64,000 nucleotides of DNA from Acanthococcus lagerstroemiae. Taxonomy: Eukaryota > Arthropoda > Insecta > Hemiptera > Eriococcidae. The DNA lies in assembly GCA_031841125.1 (NCBI GenBank), contig CM063114.1:29891266-29955265 (forward strand). Reading direction: 5' to 3'. The translations under genes were made by a program, and so were the position numbers. Position 1 is the stretch's first letter. Each line of letters begins with the position of its first letter. The notes under the pieces were generated by a model, which saw only the letters and a program-made list of their open reading frames with translations, did not search any database and was not told the origin of the DNA. Positions 23,110-34,794 of this stretch are shown piece by piece.

Positions 23110-24000
23110 GTTCATATTTTTTGAACTGAATTTGGACAACATGTACGTTAATAAAATTCGTCTAAGTTTATTCGAAAGTCGCTCATATAATTCGATTTTC
23201 TTCAACAGTCCTCCGTCGTTCTATAGAAACAAACACAAGCGATGGGCCTGTTTACATATTCCAAAATTAACTCCTGGACAGGGCCGTATCGACGGGGGGA
23301 GGGGGAACCCTTTCCCAATTGGCCAAAAAAACACGAAAAAGCAATGGATTGAGACGGAGGAGAGGACGAATCTGTGACTGAGGCCCCCACCAAGAACAAA
23401 ATTCATCTTAATCGCTACCCTCCTTTACTTAAATCCTGGGTATGGCCCTGCTTCTGGAATTCTTGGATTTGAAGCTTCCTTCTCCCTCCCAACAGTCACT
23501 CTATCATCGCTTTTATTAGTCAAGTTCGTATCAAACCTCATCTCCTCCCCCCCCCCCCCCACAAAAAAATAATAAAATTCCTATTTTTGCAAAAGCGAGC
23601 GCATGCTATATAAGCTTGAACGAAATGTACATTCATGAAATTTGCCCTAGTTTACTCGAAAGTCGCTCGCAGAATTCGATTATTTCCAAAATTTCTCCAT
23701 CGTTCCACAGAACCAAATACACGCAATGGGCCTGTTCACAAATGTCAAAATAAACTTCTGGAATTCTGAGCTTTTAGAATTCCTTCCCCCTCCCAACTGT
23801 CACTCTATCATCGCTTCTATTGGTCAAGTTCGTGTTAAACTCTTTTTTTCTTCTTCAAAATTCCTCTTTTTTGCAGAAGCGAGCACACGCTCGGGTCTAT
23901 CTACATATTTCAAGATAGAAGGTTAAATTTTCAGGGTTGAATATCCGCCCCCCCCATCCTCCAGAGTCGCTCTATCACCGCTTGAATGGGATTGTTTTTT
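23110..24000 (+). repeat. tandem duplication, ~350-500-bp units
   Basis: Unit 1 (about 23130) and unit 2 (about 23630) share GTTTACTCGAAAGTCGCTC, AGAATTCGATT, GATGGGCCTG, TTCTGGAATTC, CTCCCAACAGTCACTCTATC, TTGGTCAAGTTCGT and TTGCAAAAGCGAGC. A partial third unit starts near 23930. Unit 1 is longer only because a MITE is inserted in it. Confidence 0.8.
23279..23450. mobile_element. hAT-like MITE with TSD and empty site
   Basis: Ends CAGGGCCGTAT and GTATGGCCCTG, 172 bp long. Flanks CTCCTGGA (23271-23278) and CTTCTGGA (23451-23458) form an 8-bp target duplication with one change. The neighbouring tandem unit has the single uninterrupted CTTCTGGA at 23755-23762, which is the empty site. Confidence 0.9.
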
Positions 24001-24674
24001 TAAAAACCAAAATACAGAAAATTAGAAAAGATTTAACACCTAGACTGGAGTTTGCTCGCTCCATTTCTATCCGGCGGAAAGGCAGACCAAGTTTGAGGAG
24101 GGTAGTTCATAAATACGTATGTGTATGTGAGTTCATTTTTGTCTGCTTTTCAAAACTGTAGTAAAAAATTCGAATACCTCGTCGTCTTATAGCAATAAAC
24201 GGACCCAACCAAGATGACACTAGTCTGATTTCTAAATACACAGGAAAGTCTGCTCACCTAAAACAGAAGAAAAGCATACATGTGCATTAGTGAATGATGT
24301 AAAATAAAAAGAAAATCAATAAAATCACTTTTAGGTTAGTTCAGTGTTGGTTATCTCAAGCCTCATTGAGCTGTGGAGAGGGATGGTGGCAGCCAGAGAT
24401 TTTTTCACAGAGGGAAAGGGTACAAAATTTTCAAATTCAAGTTGGCATGCAAAATAGGAAGGGAAAACGATCCCCTCATAACCACAAATAGCCGAACTGG
24501 AGGGGGGGGGCTTATGGGAGGGTAGGCAGTCAAGTATCAAAATAATGCTAAAACATTTTCGCACCTACAATTTTTTAGTTGTTTTTTCAGCAAGGGGGAG
24601 GGTTAGGCCGCAAGCCCCCCAACTATGCCTATGGGTTCTTTGTCTCTTAAAAGTAGAGGTACGTGGTAACAATC

Positions 24675-24985
24675 GGTGTAGCCACTTTTTTCAGAATGAT
24701 TTTCCCTGACTTTTCCCAGTTTTCCACACCGATTTTTCCATATTTTTCCTGCCATCGGTACAGCTAGTACTGCACACAGCTTTGAGAATATTTTGTAAAA
24801 GAAATAAGTTAATATACTTTACGCTGACATTTATTCTTGAGAAACAGTGTATATTCTTTAATTCCCATTATTCTCAAAATGTTCCCAGGTTCTGATCAAA
24901 ATCATAGTAATTCCCTGACTTTTTCAGACTGACAAAATTTTTTAACTTTTCCTGGTTTTATAAAAAGCGGTTACCCCGTTATAAA
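24675..24985. repeat. decayed TIR-type repeat
   Basis: GTAGCCACTTTT near 24678 pairs with AAAAGCGGTTAC near 24970. Inside are TTTTCCCTGACTTTTCCCAG and TTCCCTGACTTTTTCAGACTG, the words typical of the CAGGGTGTCTAC-end elements. Probably a degenerate member of that group. Confidence 0.5.
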
Positions 24986-25189
24986 TCTTCAAAAATCTCG
25001 TAAGTTTTGTCTCTGAAATCTCTCAAAAGGCATCTTTTTATCAACGTGCGGAATATTTTCCCCCACTTTTTTCTTTGAGGTGCATACAAATAACTCTTTG
25101 TACCCACTTCAACAAAAACCTGATGAGGTATAATATACCCCATCCCCACGTTTTGAAGTCACTGAATGGACTAGGAAACTCGATAAACG

Positions 25190-25300
25190 CGGAGTTCCCT
25201 CTATCCTGACGCAGGCCCATTCCGGGCATTTCCGGGATAGGGGTGCGGTGTCCTGAGGCCAATTTGGCATGCGTGCATCGCCATACACCTCACTATCATC
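25190..25300 (+). repeat. truncated 3' tail of the R1-type LINE
   Basis: GGGTGCGGTGTCCTGAGGCC followed by TTTGGCATGCGTGCATCGCC matches the last ~60 bp of the LINE at 27030-29379. Only the 3' end is present, as expected for severe 5' truncation. Confidence 0.75.
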
Positions 25301-25304
25301 AAAT

Positions 25305-27017
25305 ACAGTTGCGGATTTTATACCGCTCGACTCCAGCTTCCCAAAACAACTCAAAACATCAACAGATAAGGCTCATTTTTCATTGTGAAAGGATACTTTT
25401 TATTTTTTTTTGTATGTTTGTGTTGAAAATGAACTTAGCACTTTCTGGAAACCAACTTCTTCGTATCACCAGCCATTGCTTCCACTTGCTCAACAATCAG
25501 CACGATGATTAATGAGCTTGCCCGTATAAGGAAGGTCACCTTAACAACCCGATATCGGCAGATCAGTGTTTTTCTCAACTTACGCCTGAAACTTTTTCCG
25601 ATTTCAAAAGATTGCAAACGGTCTGAAAACGTTAATAAACGTTTTGTTCCCTCTCATTCGAGACGATCGAGCTCGCATAAAAGTAACTAATTATCGAAGC
25701 TCCGGGTAGGTGAATAGCGGAGATAATGAATGCGGACACTTTCGAGACGAAAAACTGAATCAACGAATGAGGTAAAATTTGTTAATTTAGTTTAGTAAAT
25801 GTGGCGTTAACCATGTTACAGTTTATTTGAGTAGGAAAAAACCCATTTTCTGATTGAATTGTGAAGGATAAAGCCGGGCGAAACGACGAAACTGAAAAGT
25901 TTACCGTTCGAGCTAATGGAGGAACTTTTCTCTTCTTATAAAGCCGTAGTATCGTTCTAAATTAAACGATTTATTTTCCGAACGCGAAAAGTAATTAACT
26001 GAAAGTTAAATAATTCGGTAAAAGGGATACCGTCCTCGGAGGCGAAATTCTGCGGACCGAAGTTGATTCCTTAGCAAAAGGGGTTAAATTAAACGAATAT
26101 TGCGCGTCGTTTGTAACAGCAACCTGGAATTTGTAATTCTGATTTTTTTAAAAACCCCGTCGCCCCACTTCGACGCTACAGTTCGGATTACAACGCCGTT
26201 GTTTCCCGTTACCTAGCCCGGTTTTATCGCTTATTTTACGCTCTCTCGCCGCCAACACCCTTCGCCCCGTGAACTTAACAGCGATTTGTAAAAATGTCAA
26301 ACAAGAAAGCACTCCGCAACGTTGAAATTACGGCGACTCTGTTTCGAAAAAGAAAAAGACTGGCTCACAATTGTGGAGTGGAAAAGGGGAGTTGTAAATC
26401 TTCCGACCGGTATTATCGTATTCAGTCGAATTAATGATCTTCGAACGGCCAGACCCGGAAAAGTAAAAACTCGGATTCGATGCTAACCCAGCCACATCTG
26501 GGCGCCGTCGATTTATACTTAAAAGTCCATTATGGCCTACTCCCTGGAGTCGACAATGGATACCCAACTGCAACTGTAATGAACTTTCTAATTCAGGACA
26601 TCGAGCTTACAGACATATCGATTCAGCTGAGCACCAATCAGTGACGAAAGTCTCTACCGTGAGAGATACAGTGAAGACAAAAAGTTTGGAATCCATCCAC
26701 CTAAAATCCGTCGAACCCCACACAGCCACTAATAAAAATAGACCAGGGAAGGTTAGGCGGTTTGAGATGCCGGAGGGTTGAGACAAGCCAATTTTCTAGA
26801 GAATGAAAACGCGCACCTGGCAACACTGATGTGTGTCGTGAGGTCGGATAGCCTTTCGAGCTATTGAGAGCCTTGCAGTTGATCGACGATGAACAGGAGG
26901 GTCCACAGCGTGGGCCCAGAGGGTGCTTGGTAACGAGCCCCTAATTAGAGATTCTCGGCTTGACAAATGGACTTGGCCTAGTCAGATTAATTTGAATAGA
27001 TTTATTAGCACTTTCGA
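25305..27017. other. no supported gene
   Basis: Flank of the LINE insertion. A frame open on the plus strand just upstream (from 26923) is flanking DNA that happens to stay in frame with the LINE. Confidence 0.4.
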
Positions 27018-27029
27018 CAATACTTTTTG

Positions 27030-29379
27030 GAGGGCCGGGGGGCCGTCGGTAACGAGCCGCATGGAGTCGGGAGCGTTGCAGAAGGTGGTGGAGGAGCTGT
27101 TCCCGCAGCGCCCACCACTACCGGCATCATCGTCTGGAGAGGCCACGGAGGAGTTCTGTCCACTGAGCATCGGCGAAGTGGACAGTGCTATCGAGCGGAT
27201 CCGGACGAAGAAGCGGAAGGCACCAGGGCCTGACATGATCCCGAACGTCGTGTGGGAGTCCGTGCATCGGGTGGAGCCGTCCCTCCTAACCAACGTGTTT
27301 AACCGCGCGTTGCAGGAGGAGACATTTCCGGACCGATGGAAGGTGGCGCGGCTTGGCCTCATCAAGAAGCCAGGGAAACCAGACGGGCAGCCATCTTCAT
27401 ACCGGCCAATCTGCTTGCTCGACACCGTGGGGAAGGTGTTCGAGCGAACGATCGTGGATAGGCTGGAGGCGCACCTAGAGAGGCGGAGGACGATCTCGAA
27501 CAGCCAGTACGGCTTCAGGACCGGCCGTTCGACAGCGGATGCAGCACTCAGACTGAAGGCGATGGCGGCAAAGGCGATACGCGACGGAGAGTTCTGTGCG
27601 GAAGTCAGTCTGGACATTCGCAACGCCTTCAACTCGATACCGTACTCATGTGTGGTGTTGGCGTTGGAGGAGGCGCGGGTGCCGGGCTACCTCGTGCGGA
27701 TTATCCGGAGCTATTTCTGCGGGCGTCGGATCGAGATGGAGTCGGCGACAGGACCAGTCACGAGGGCGATGACGTGCGGCGTTCCTCAGGGGTCGGTCCG
27801 GGGACCCACCCTGTGGAACGTCGCCTTCAACGGGTTGCTGCGGCTGGCGGTCCCACCAGGCGTGAAACTCATCTGTTATGCCGATGACACGCTGGTGGTG
27901 TGCCAAGCCGCGACAACAGCGGAGGTTGCGACCAAGGTCAACCGGGCGTTGGAGTTGCTGACCAGATGGATCGAGTCGGCGGGATTGTGCTTGGCGGTGC
28001 AGAAGACGGAAGCAGTTCTGTTCACGACGCGCCGCAAGTACGACCAACCAACGTTCGTGCTGAAAGGCGAGAGGATCGCGCCAAGTCCAGCGCTGAAGTA
28101 CCTGGGGCTGTGGTTCGACGGGAAGCTGTCGTTCCGTGAGCACTTCAGGAGAGCGGCGGAGAAGGCGGACCGGGTCGCCGGGCAGCTGTCGCGACTGATG
28201 GCGAACCTGGGCGGCCCGCGGGAGCAGAAGCGGAGGTTGTACGCGAACGTCGTGCTTTCGGTCCTGACGTACGGCGCACCGGTTTCCGCGGACGCCGTCC
28301 AGACCCCGTACCGGAGAGTGGAGCTGGAGAAGGTTCAGCGGAGAGTCGCGCTAAGGTGCGTCAGCGCGTATCGCACCGTGTCAACGGAGGCGGTAGGCGT
28401 GCTGGCGCGCCTTCCACCCATCGAGCTGAAGGTCGACGAGTTAGCGCAGTCTTACAAGGCGCAGAAGAAGGCGAGAACGCGGCAGGAGGCACGCCGGGCG
28501 AAGCGTGGCATTCAGCTGACCACGCTTCAGCGATGGACGGAGAGGCTCGCCCAGTCTTCGAAAGGCGAGTGGACTCGGGAGCTGATCGGCGAGCTCGACC
28601 TGTGGTTAGGTAGGAAGCACGGAAGCCTGAATTTCCACCTGACCCAGGTCTTGAGCGGACACGGCTGCTTCGGGTCATACCTGTACCGGATGGGGTTGGC
28701 AGCAAGCGCAGAGTGCACCTACTGTGCAAGCGGAGAGGAGGACACGCCGTGGCATACGCTGTTCGAGTGCGACGCCTGGGAGGAGGTGAGGCGCGGGGCG
28801 GTCACGATCGATCCCGGAGACGGCGTGATCGACCGTCTTGCGCCGGACACCTTGGTCCCGGAGCTGTTGAGGAGCCGAAGCGGTTGGAACCGGGTGTCGG
28901 GTTTCGTTTCGGCCATCATGCGACGGAAGATGGAGGCTGAGTGGTCGAGACAGAGGACGCAAGGAGGAGAAGCGGATGTTGCTGCTGCTACTGCGGCGGC
29001 GGATACCATCCAGCGAAGCTCGCCCGTAGCACCAGGGCTGGAGCAGAGCTCGCCCGCAGTGCAAGGGCTGGAGCTTCAATCGGAAGAGTCTCATACGATG
29101 AGTGAGTGAAGAGGAAGAGGCAGCGCGTCCGGCTGCGGGGGACCTGAAATTTCCAGGCGAGTGCTCTGGGAGCGCGAACCTCGGTCAGTAGGGAACCCCG
29201 CGGTGGCCCTGGCAGGATGCGCGCACCGTTCCGGCCAGGAGAAATGGGGGCTCGGGCCCGGCCCCAAAGCGTTCCCCTCGGTACTGATGCGATGCCCGAA
29301 AGGGTAGTTTCCAGTGCCGGGGGTACGGTGTCTCAGGGGCCACTTTGGCATGCGTGCATCGCCATACGTCCCACAACAC
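27030..29379 (+). mobile_element. 5'-truncated R1-clade LINE with TSD
   Basis: The insertion is framed by the 12-bp direct repeat CAATACTTTTTG at 27018-27029 and 29380-29391, as expected from target-primed reverse transcription. The body is strikingly GC-rich against AT-rich flanks. It contains the RT portion of ORF2, a 3' untranslated region (29110-29379) and no endonuclease domain. The 3' end, CATACGTCCCACAACAC, has no poly(A). R1-clade elements are usually site-specific in rDNA or telomeric repeats; this one sits in unrelated sequence. The 3' end recurs at 25190-25300 and 51030-51352, so this is a dispersed family. Confidence 0.92.
27031..29109 (+). CDS. LINE ORF2 reverse transcriptase, 5'-truncated
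   Basis: An open frame of 692 codons to a TGA. It encodes the RT that copies the element's RNA at a nicked chromosomal target. In order: KAPGPD (from 27217), YRPICLLD (27400), LDIRNAFNS (catalytic Asp box, 27610), GVPQGS (27778), CYADD (catalytic Asp pair, 27874-27888), then KYLGLWFD in the thumb region (28096). A C-terminal zinc knuckle, C-x2-C-x9-H-x4-C, lies at 28714-28770. That knuckle and the RT block wording fit the R1 clade. The N-terminal endonuclease is missing through truncation. The open frame extends upstream to 26923 with a GTG, but those 36 codons are flank; the first ATG is at 27061. No premature stop or frameshift, so the insertion is young or recently selected. Confidence 0.9.
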   Translation, partial: RAGGPSVTSRMESGALQKVVEELFPQRPPLPASSSGEATEEFCPLSIGEVDSAIERIRTKKRKAPGPDMIPNVVWESVHRVEPSLLTNVFNRALQEETFPDRWKVARLGLIKKPGKPDGQPSSYRPICLLDTVGKVFERTIVDRLEAHLERRRTISNSQYGFRTGRSTADAALRLKAMAAKAIRDGEFCAEVSLDIRNAFNSIPYSCVVLALEEARVPGYLVRIIRSYFCGRRIEMESATGPVTRAMTCGVPQGSVRGPTLWNVAFNGLLRLAVPPGVKLICYADDTLVVCQAATTAEVATKVNRALELLTRWIESAGLCLAVQKTEAVLFTTRRKYDQPTFVLKGERIAPSPALKYLGLWFDGKLSFREHFRRAAEKADRVAGQLSRLMANLGGPREQKRRLYANVVLSVLTYGAPVSADAVQTPYRRVELEKVQRRVALRCVSAYRTVSTEAVGVLARLPPIELKVDELAQSYKAQKKARTRQEARRAKRGIQLTTLQRWTERLAQSSKGEWTRELIGELDLWLGRKHGSLNFHLTQVLSGHGCFGSYLYRMGLAASAECTYCASGEEDTPWHTLFECDAWEEVRRGAVTIDPGDGVIDRLAPDTLVPELLRSRSGWNRVSGFVSAIMRRKMEAEWSRQRTQGGEADVAAATAAADTIQRSSPVAPGLEQSSPAVQGLELQSEESHTMSE

Positions 29380-29489
29380 CAATACTTTTTGACTTTACGT
29401 TATTGAACGGTTACAACGGTTAGCCACTAGGCTTTTGAGAGCATACGACACGACATAAGATCAGTTATGCGTTAATCTTCCAAGTCCTA

Positions 29490-30118
29490 GATTTGGGCAC
29501 GAGAGACGTAACCCGGAAACCCCGACGCGAAGAAATAGTAATAGCACGACTTAGAATTGGACATACTCGCCTCACTCACCTGCACCTCCTCAATCCATGC
29601 ATTTACCCTCGCAATACCCTAAATGCTCCTCAAATGGACTCACTATCGAACATATGCTTCACTGCCCTTCACTTACTAACTCTCACCACCAAAAACATCA
29701 ACTACAACCGACAACGAAAAGCATGCTCCAAAACCATCCAATGACAATAGTTAAAACTTATCTCCTTCCTCCACGACACAGACGGGGCTAGGTGGAGTCA
29801 AGAAGTCATTCGGTTGGCTGTCTTAATCTTACTCGGAGTGGTTTACTGAGCTTAGAAACATAGCTATAAGAGCTACCCCCTTCAACATCTGCGCAAATTG
29901 ACCAGTTTGAACTCTCTGCCGTAGGAGTAGGTTCCTCCCACACACTTATGTCGAGGTCACAGAAGTAATTTGCCCCATCGGTATGGCGCGAATTAATCCA
30001 AACAATTTAGGTTAGTTCTCTTTTTATTAATTTTACCATCCCCACCAGCCGAGCTGTATAGCGCTTGGAGCAGCTAGTGGCTCGCAAATAAGCAAAAAAA
30101 AAACAAAAACAAAAAAAC
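29490..30118 (+). pseudogene. LINE remnant, ORF2 C-terminus and 3' region
   Basis: A frame at 29493-29744 reads RREEIVIARLRIGHTRLTHL, a phrase typical of the region after RNase H in I- and Jockey-type LINEs. A second frame reads LTIEHMLHCPSLTN (about 29645), the usual zinc-knuckle HxxxxC part, so a frameshift separates them. The likely 3' untranslated region follows and ends in an A-rich tail at 30093-30117. RT and endonuclease parts are not visible. Clade is uncertain. Confidence 0.75.
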
Positions 30119-30280
30119 TTTTTGGAGAGAGCAAGACAGAAGCAAGACCAAGATTTCGGCCCATGTAATGAGTTTATAAAGTCCGAGTTCCATTCGGGCT
30201 CGGCCCCTCATGAATGGGAGTTCCCCCAGATGAGATGAATTTTGGATATGGTGGGACCGAATACGACGATCTGGTGATCA

Positions 30281-30703
30281 TGATGATGAGTTGTCGTCGG
30301 AGTAGAGGAAACGGGCATGCCCCGTATCGAGTTTGGGAGTTTGGCAGTTGTTTTGTCGTATATTTTCGCAATGTCGGGATAACCAATAGTATAGAGTATG
30401 GAAGGGGCGCGGTGTCAATGGGAGTTGATGACGGTATTTGAACGTCATCTGGTCATATGTGGATTCTGAGAATTTCGGAGAATATGGCGCATGTGGATTC
30501 ATCGGTGCCAAAATATGATCGTCGAATATTTTAGGAGACTGCCTGGCGTTAGTCGGGAATGTTTGGGAATATACGGCGCGTGCCAATGGGTCATAGGCGT
30601 TGAAAATGCGATCGGCTGGGATTTTTGGTGCCGTCTGAAATCCGGTTGAATGTTTAGCTGTCTGTGCGATCGGTGTTTCTGGGTGCAGTTTAGACGAAAG
30701 TGG
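30281..30703 (-). other. proline-rich open frame, unidentified
   Basis: 141 codons open on the minus strand between two TGA stops, with no initiating ATG near the start. Rich in Pro, Ser, Thr and His (for example RIFNAYDPLARAVY, NPHAPYSPKF). The DNA itself shows loose internal repetition (GAATTTyGGAgAATATGG-type phrases near 30240, 30472 and 30560), so the frame may be a by-product of a tandem repeat. It could be an exon or a decayed ORF1/gag; I cannot tell. Confidence 0.25.
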
Positions 30704-30957
30704 TCAGATGGGCGACTATAAATGATGCCAGTCGGATGGCGTGAGAGAAAGAAGCCTTTGGAATTTGCAAAAGGTGAATTTCACTTCTTGACAATGTGGT
30801 ATTTCATACTCGTACGATACTACATCATCCTCACTGCCCAAAACGTCTCCATTCTACCGATTCGCGGCTATGAAATTAATAATGTGGCTTTTTGAGCGGT
30901 CTTTTGTAAGATTTTTAAAATCTAAATGTATTTGATTATCCGGTTGTAAGCATCATA

Positions 30958-31245
30958 CGAGGGTCGTTCGGAAAGTAATGCACAAAATCGTCGTACGCGG
31001 CAACACTGATCGCAATCAAAACGAGAATAACAGGGAATTTAGGATTTGAGCGTAGCAACACACTGTAACAATTTCGTGGAGATGGAGAGCGAAAAACGAA
31101 TTCACGTCAGTTTGTGGCAATGAAGCTACCAGTAAGGATGTACATAAAACGTATGGAGAACGCAATGTTTACAATTTAATGGCATGCAAATGGGCAAAAA
31201 AATTTAGAGAGGGGCGCACAAGCATTGATGACGAGATGCGGAATT
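30958..31245 (+). pseudogene. mariner remnant, 5' end
   Basis: Begins CGAGGGTCGTTCGGAAAGTA directly after a TA, the usual mariner end and target. The frame from about 31120 reads KTYGERNVYNLMACKWAKKF then REGRTSIDDEMR, matching the helix-turn-helix part of mariner transposases up to the D/E-rich linker. A stop follows. The DDD catalytic core and the right terminal repeat are absent. Confidence 0.8.
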
Positions 31246-31249
31246 GAAA

Positions 31250-33812
31250 AATGCAATTTCCGAATTTTACAGGTTGCAATCACGCGAATGGTACTACTGG
31301 GGACTTGAACGGCTTGTTTCTCAGTCTAATAAATGTCTGATGCATAGTTCCCTTAATATCTGCCAGTATAGAAAAATGCACTTTGATTGTAGGAAAAGCC
31401 CTAGCAGCTAGCTGCCTTCAATACAAGAATTGGGTTCGAAAGGTGTATTTGTTGGGGGGGGGGGGGTAAGTACAGCGATCCAATTTGAATTTAACTTTTT
31501 CACAAGTAGTTCTTTGCTAGAATTATATATAGTAGCGTGCACTGGGAGCCTATTGCAGCCGTATGTGTTACTTTTATACAACACTAGTACGAATTATTGT
31601 GTTGATTCAGGTATAAAATGAGTCAAAATGAGAACCGCATTCCTACAAGAAATATTTTGATAGCTAAACTATTCTCAAAATGCTGAAAGGCTCTTATTGT
31701 CTATATGATATAAAATTAAGAAAGATGGATGATTGAGGTAGTTGTTGGTAGGCATTTGAACATTTCTTCAGTTACAATCCCTACATTGCCTCGCAATTTG
31801 TTGGTGAGGAAAATTTTCCCCTCCCCCTTCTATGGTTGCTAATAATGTATTGATATAAGGCCCCTATAGAATGATCAATCCTACCTACTTTCCTCATTTA
31901 CAAAATGTTAAATGTATCGTCCAGATACATGAGCAGAGCAGCAAGCAGTGGAACTCCCCACACTTGTTAAGGCTTAGTTGCACAATCTAAACTTGGAATA
32001 ATAACACATAGTAAACAAAAACGCACAAAGCACTGTTTTCGAATATACAACCACAGTATGGCACATTCCGTTATAGAAAGGCAAAACATCGAATAAACCA
32101 ACATAGAATACCACAGGTACTTCTTGTAACAGATACGTCCAAGTATAGAGTGCTACAGAGTATAGTAAGCTAGTAAGGAGGGCAGTGACAGGCCGTCATA
32201 CGGCGGAGCGGCGGCAGGGCCGCCAACCTCTATATTTCAACACAAAAACAAATATTTTGTTCCCTGGGGATAATTTTACTCTCCATGACAGAGTAAGCAA
32301 GAGAGTGGACCGAGAACTTGGTAAAAATCGAAATTATAGCACTTGCAGGATTATTATACCTAATAGTTTTAGTGTACATTAGATTGCATATGAGCTAAAC
32401 AACTCAATTCTTTTTCTCAACAATATAATTTCTAAATGGGGAGTGGCATTTAGGTTATTATAGACGGGTCATTTATCATCGTCCCATTGCATTAGCATAC
32501 TGGATTAGTTAGTGACCCCAAGTTATCAGTCTTGAGGGAGCCTCTACACTCAGATCAGAAACTCTTTTTATCAACTAACTGATTTTTGAGGGGTGGAGAT
32601 ATCTTGAACTAGTTCAAATCCAGTAGTCAGTAGAAGTTTATATGACGCAGAAATCATACTGAAATTTCAACTTTTCTGGGGCAATTCTTAAGCAAAACAC
32701 CTTTCTATATGACTAAGTACAACGTAACTGTTAAGTAATGTAATGGTTGCAATACAACACACAATTACTAAAAAAGAAAAAAAAACTGAACATCAAAAAG
32801 TTGTTCAATTCTACTGAAATAAAATAACGTTGGTCCGGAGGAAAACTATCACATCTCCAAAATTGCGGGGTGCAGAAAATGGAAATTTCCATTGAATGAA
32901 GACGCCGAAATCCTACCACAGAATTTTCCAGTTGATTTAATTTTTGTATTCAGGACATGCCCAGCCTTTTCCTCATTCTAGCGACATGCGTAGATTCATA
33001 TGTGGACCAAATTCCAGTAGGAAACCAGACAATAGTAATCTGCATTCTCAGAGTAGGACGGACATTTCAACGAGCATCAGTAGTTATTTCCCACTACAAA
33101 TTAATACTCCTGCATCCTTTTTTTTCTCGACAAATCGCTACTAGAATATTATCATTCTGAGTACTAATGCAGAATGATCACTCAATTTCTTAAATTAGAA
33201 AAGGAATTTTTATCAGACCACCATATTCTTTTCCTAATATGAGATGCATGGAGGTATGTTAGCTGAATTCCATCTACGTTTGAGATTAAATTTTCGAACC
33301 TCTGTGTAAGGATTATAGAGTAGATGCACTGCAAAGGGATGGTGACAATGAACTGCTCCTGAACAGCTGAAATTTTAGTAGGAATGTAGTGACTGAAACT
33401 ACTCTGACAACTCCTAATGCATTATTTCTAGTACCAGGAACCAAGTACATCAGTTTTCCCACTACTGATAGGTTGTGTTCTGCTGTGTACTTCCATACAA
33501 ATTATAACTTCTCAGAAATACATTTAAAATTGCAAGAAAATAAGTGTGTGGTCGAAAATTTAGGTCGAAATTGACAGGAGGAATTTTCGGTTGTATATGT
33601 TTAAAAAACGCGGTCTTTCAATTATACTTTCCTACTAAATGAAGAGGTCAATGAAAAATCCGGATTCATACCCGAAATTTTACACAGTAGAGTTCACCTT
33701 TACCCCCAGAGAAGAAAAGGTTAACTGTATTGTACGATTTTGAAAAAGTAAACTACAAGGCTCAATTTACCATTGTGTTTTCTCCAATTGACTGACCTAA
33801 CTGACATCCAAG
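31250..33812. other. no supported gene
   Basis: AT-rich, with only short frames. A G-homopolymer lies near 31455. No repeat boundary was recognised. Confidence 0.4.
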
Positions 33813-33814
33813 TA

Positions 33815-34538
33815 CAGTAAAACCTCGATATAGTGCGAATGAAGGGACCGAGAAGAATTCGCACTATGGGGGGGGGGGACTTTCAAATTGGGTGTAATAA
33901 ATTTTGGAAGATAAGTAATGTGCTGTACATGAACTACTGTACTTAGAAGAAATCGGTAGTATGAGACTGGCGAGTAGTTGCTAAACCGTTACAAAACTAT
34001 GATTGATGTCACTAGCATTAGAGGGTGCAGCTGCAATGTACAAACGAAGGAGGCTGACTGCATCGAGGACATCACTGCAAGATGGAATGTGATTTTCTGC
34101 GGGTGGATCGTAATCGTCTTCATCAGAATTTTTGTCCTCATCGTCTCCCTCTTGGTACTCAGTCATAATATCGTCTATGGTACGGAACGTGGTTGTCAAT
34201 ACCTCGTCATCAATAGAAACGTAATCCTCAAAATGAAGGTCGCCAACGTGCTCTTGAATTAACTTCCAGTCGTTATCATCTTGAATTCCTAAGTCTCACA
34301 AAATTGACGTACAGTACATTACTTCTCTGCTTATTTGAATGGTCGGGCGGGTTTTTCCATAAATTCTTATTAGCCCATTGGTTGTATTTTCGCATTGTAC
34401 GGAGGTCTTAATCGCACTATAAAGAGGTGTTTTTAGTGTACATTTAGATAGGCAAAGTTAAGGGACCGAGGAGAATTCGCACTATACCGAGAAACGCACT
34501 ATAAACATAAAGAGGCACACTATATCGAGGTTTTACTG
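33815..34538 (-). mobile_element. Tigger/pogo-type transposon, deleted copy
   Basis: Ends CAGTAAAACCTCGATATAGT and TATATCGAGGTTTTACTG are inverse complements, directly flanked by TA on both sides. GGGACCGAGRAGAATTCGCA also occurs inside each end. The minus strand encodes the transposase C-terminus: WKLIQEHVGDLHFEDYVSID (about 34290-34230), an acidic stretch (EGDDEDKNSDEDDYD), then VLDAVSLLRLYIA. This layout fits Tigger/CENP-B-like proteins. The HTH DNA-binding domains and DDE core are deleted, so it is non-autonomous. Confidence 0.88.
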
Positions 34539-34794
34539 TAACTTGGAACGTATAATTTCTTTAATATTGGTAAACCAGGGATTGAGTTCGCTCTGTCAGT
34601 CAGATGAATTCAGAAGAACCTAGTAGGAAATGAAGACATACATTTTTTGGCGTTCTGCCAAGTTTTTTATTAAAGTTAAGGAGGCAGGTAGGTAAAATGA
34701 CCAGAAATTACTTTGAAGTAACACTTTATATCACAGGTATACAGAGTCATCTGCCTGTTCTCTCTGAGTCGGCTACGTGACTGAGGGAGTTTTT

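Noticed and set aside
26923..27029. Start of the large RT frame at 26923
   Set aside because: The start codon there is GTG, and the 12-bp target duplication places the LINE boundary at 27030. These codons are flanking DNA.
27646..28143. Long minus-strand frames opposite the R1-type RT
   Set aside because: Shadow frames caused by the GC-rich coding strand.
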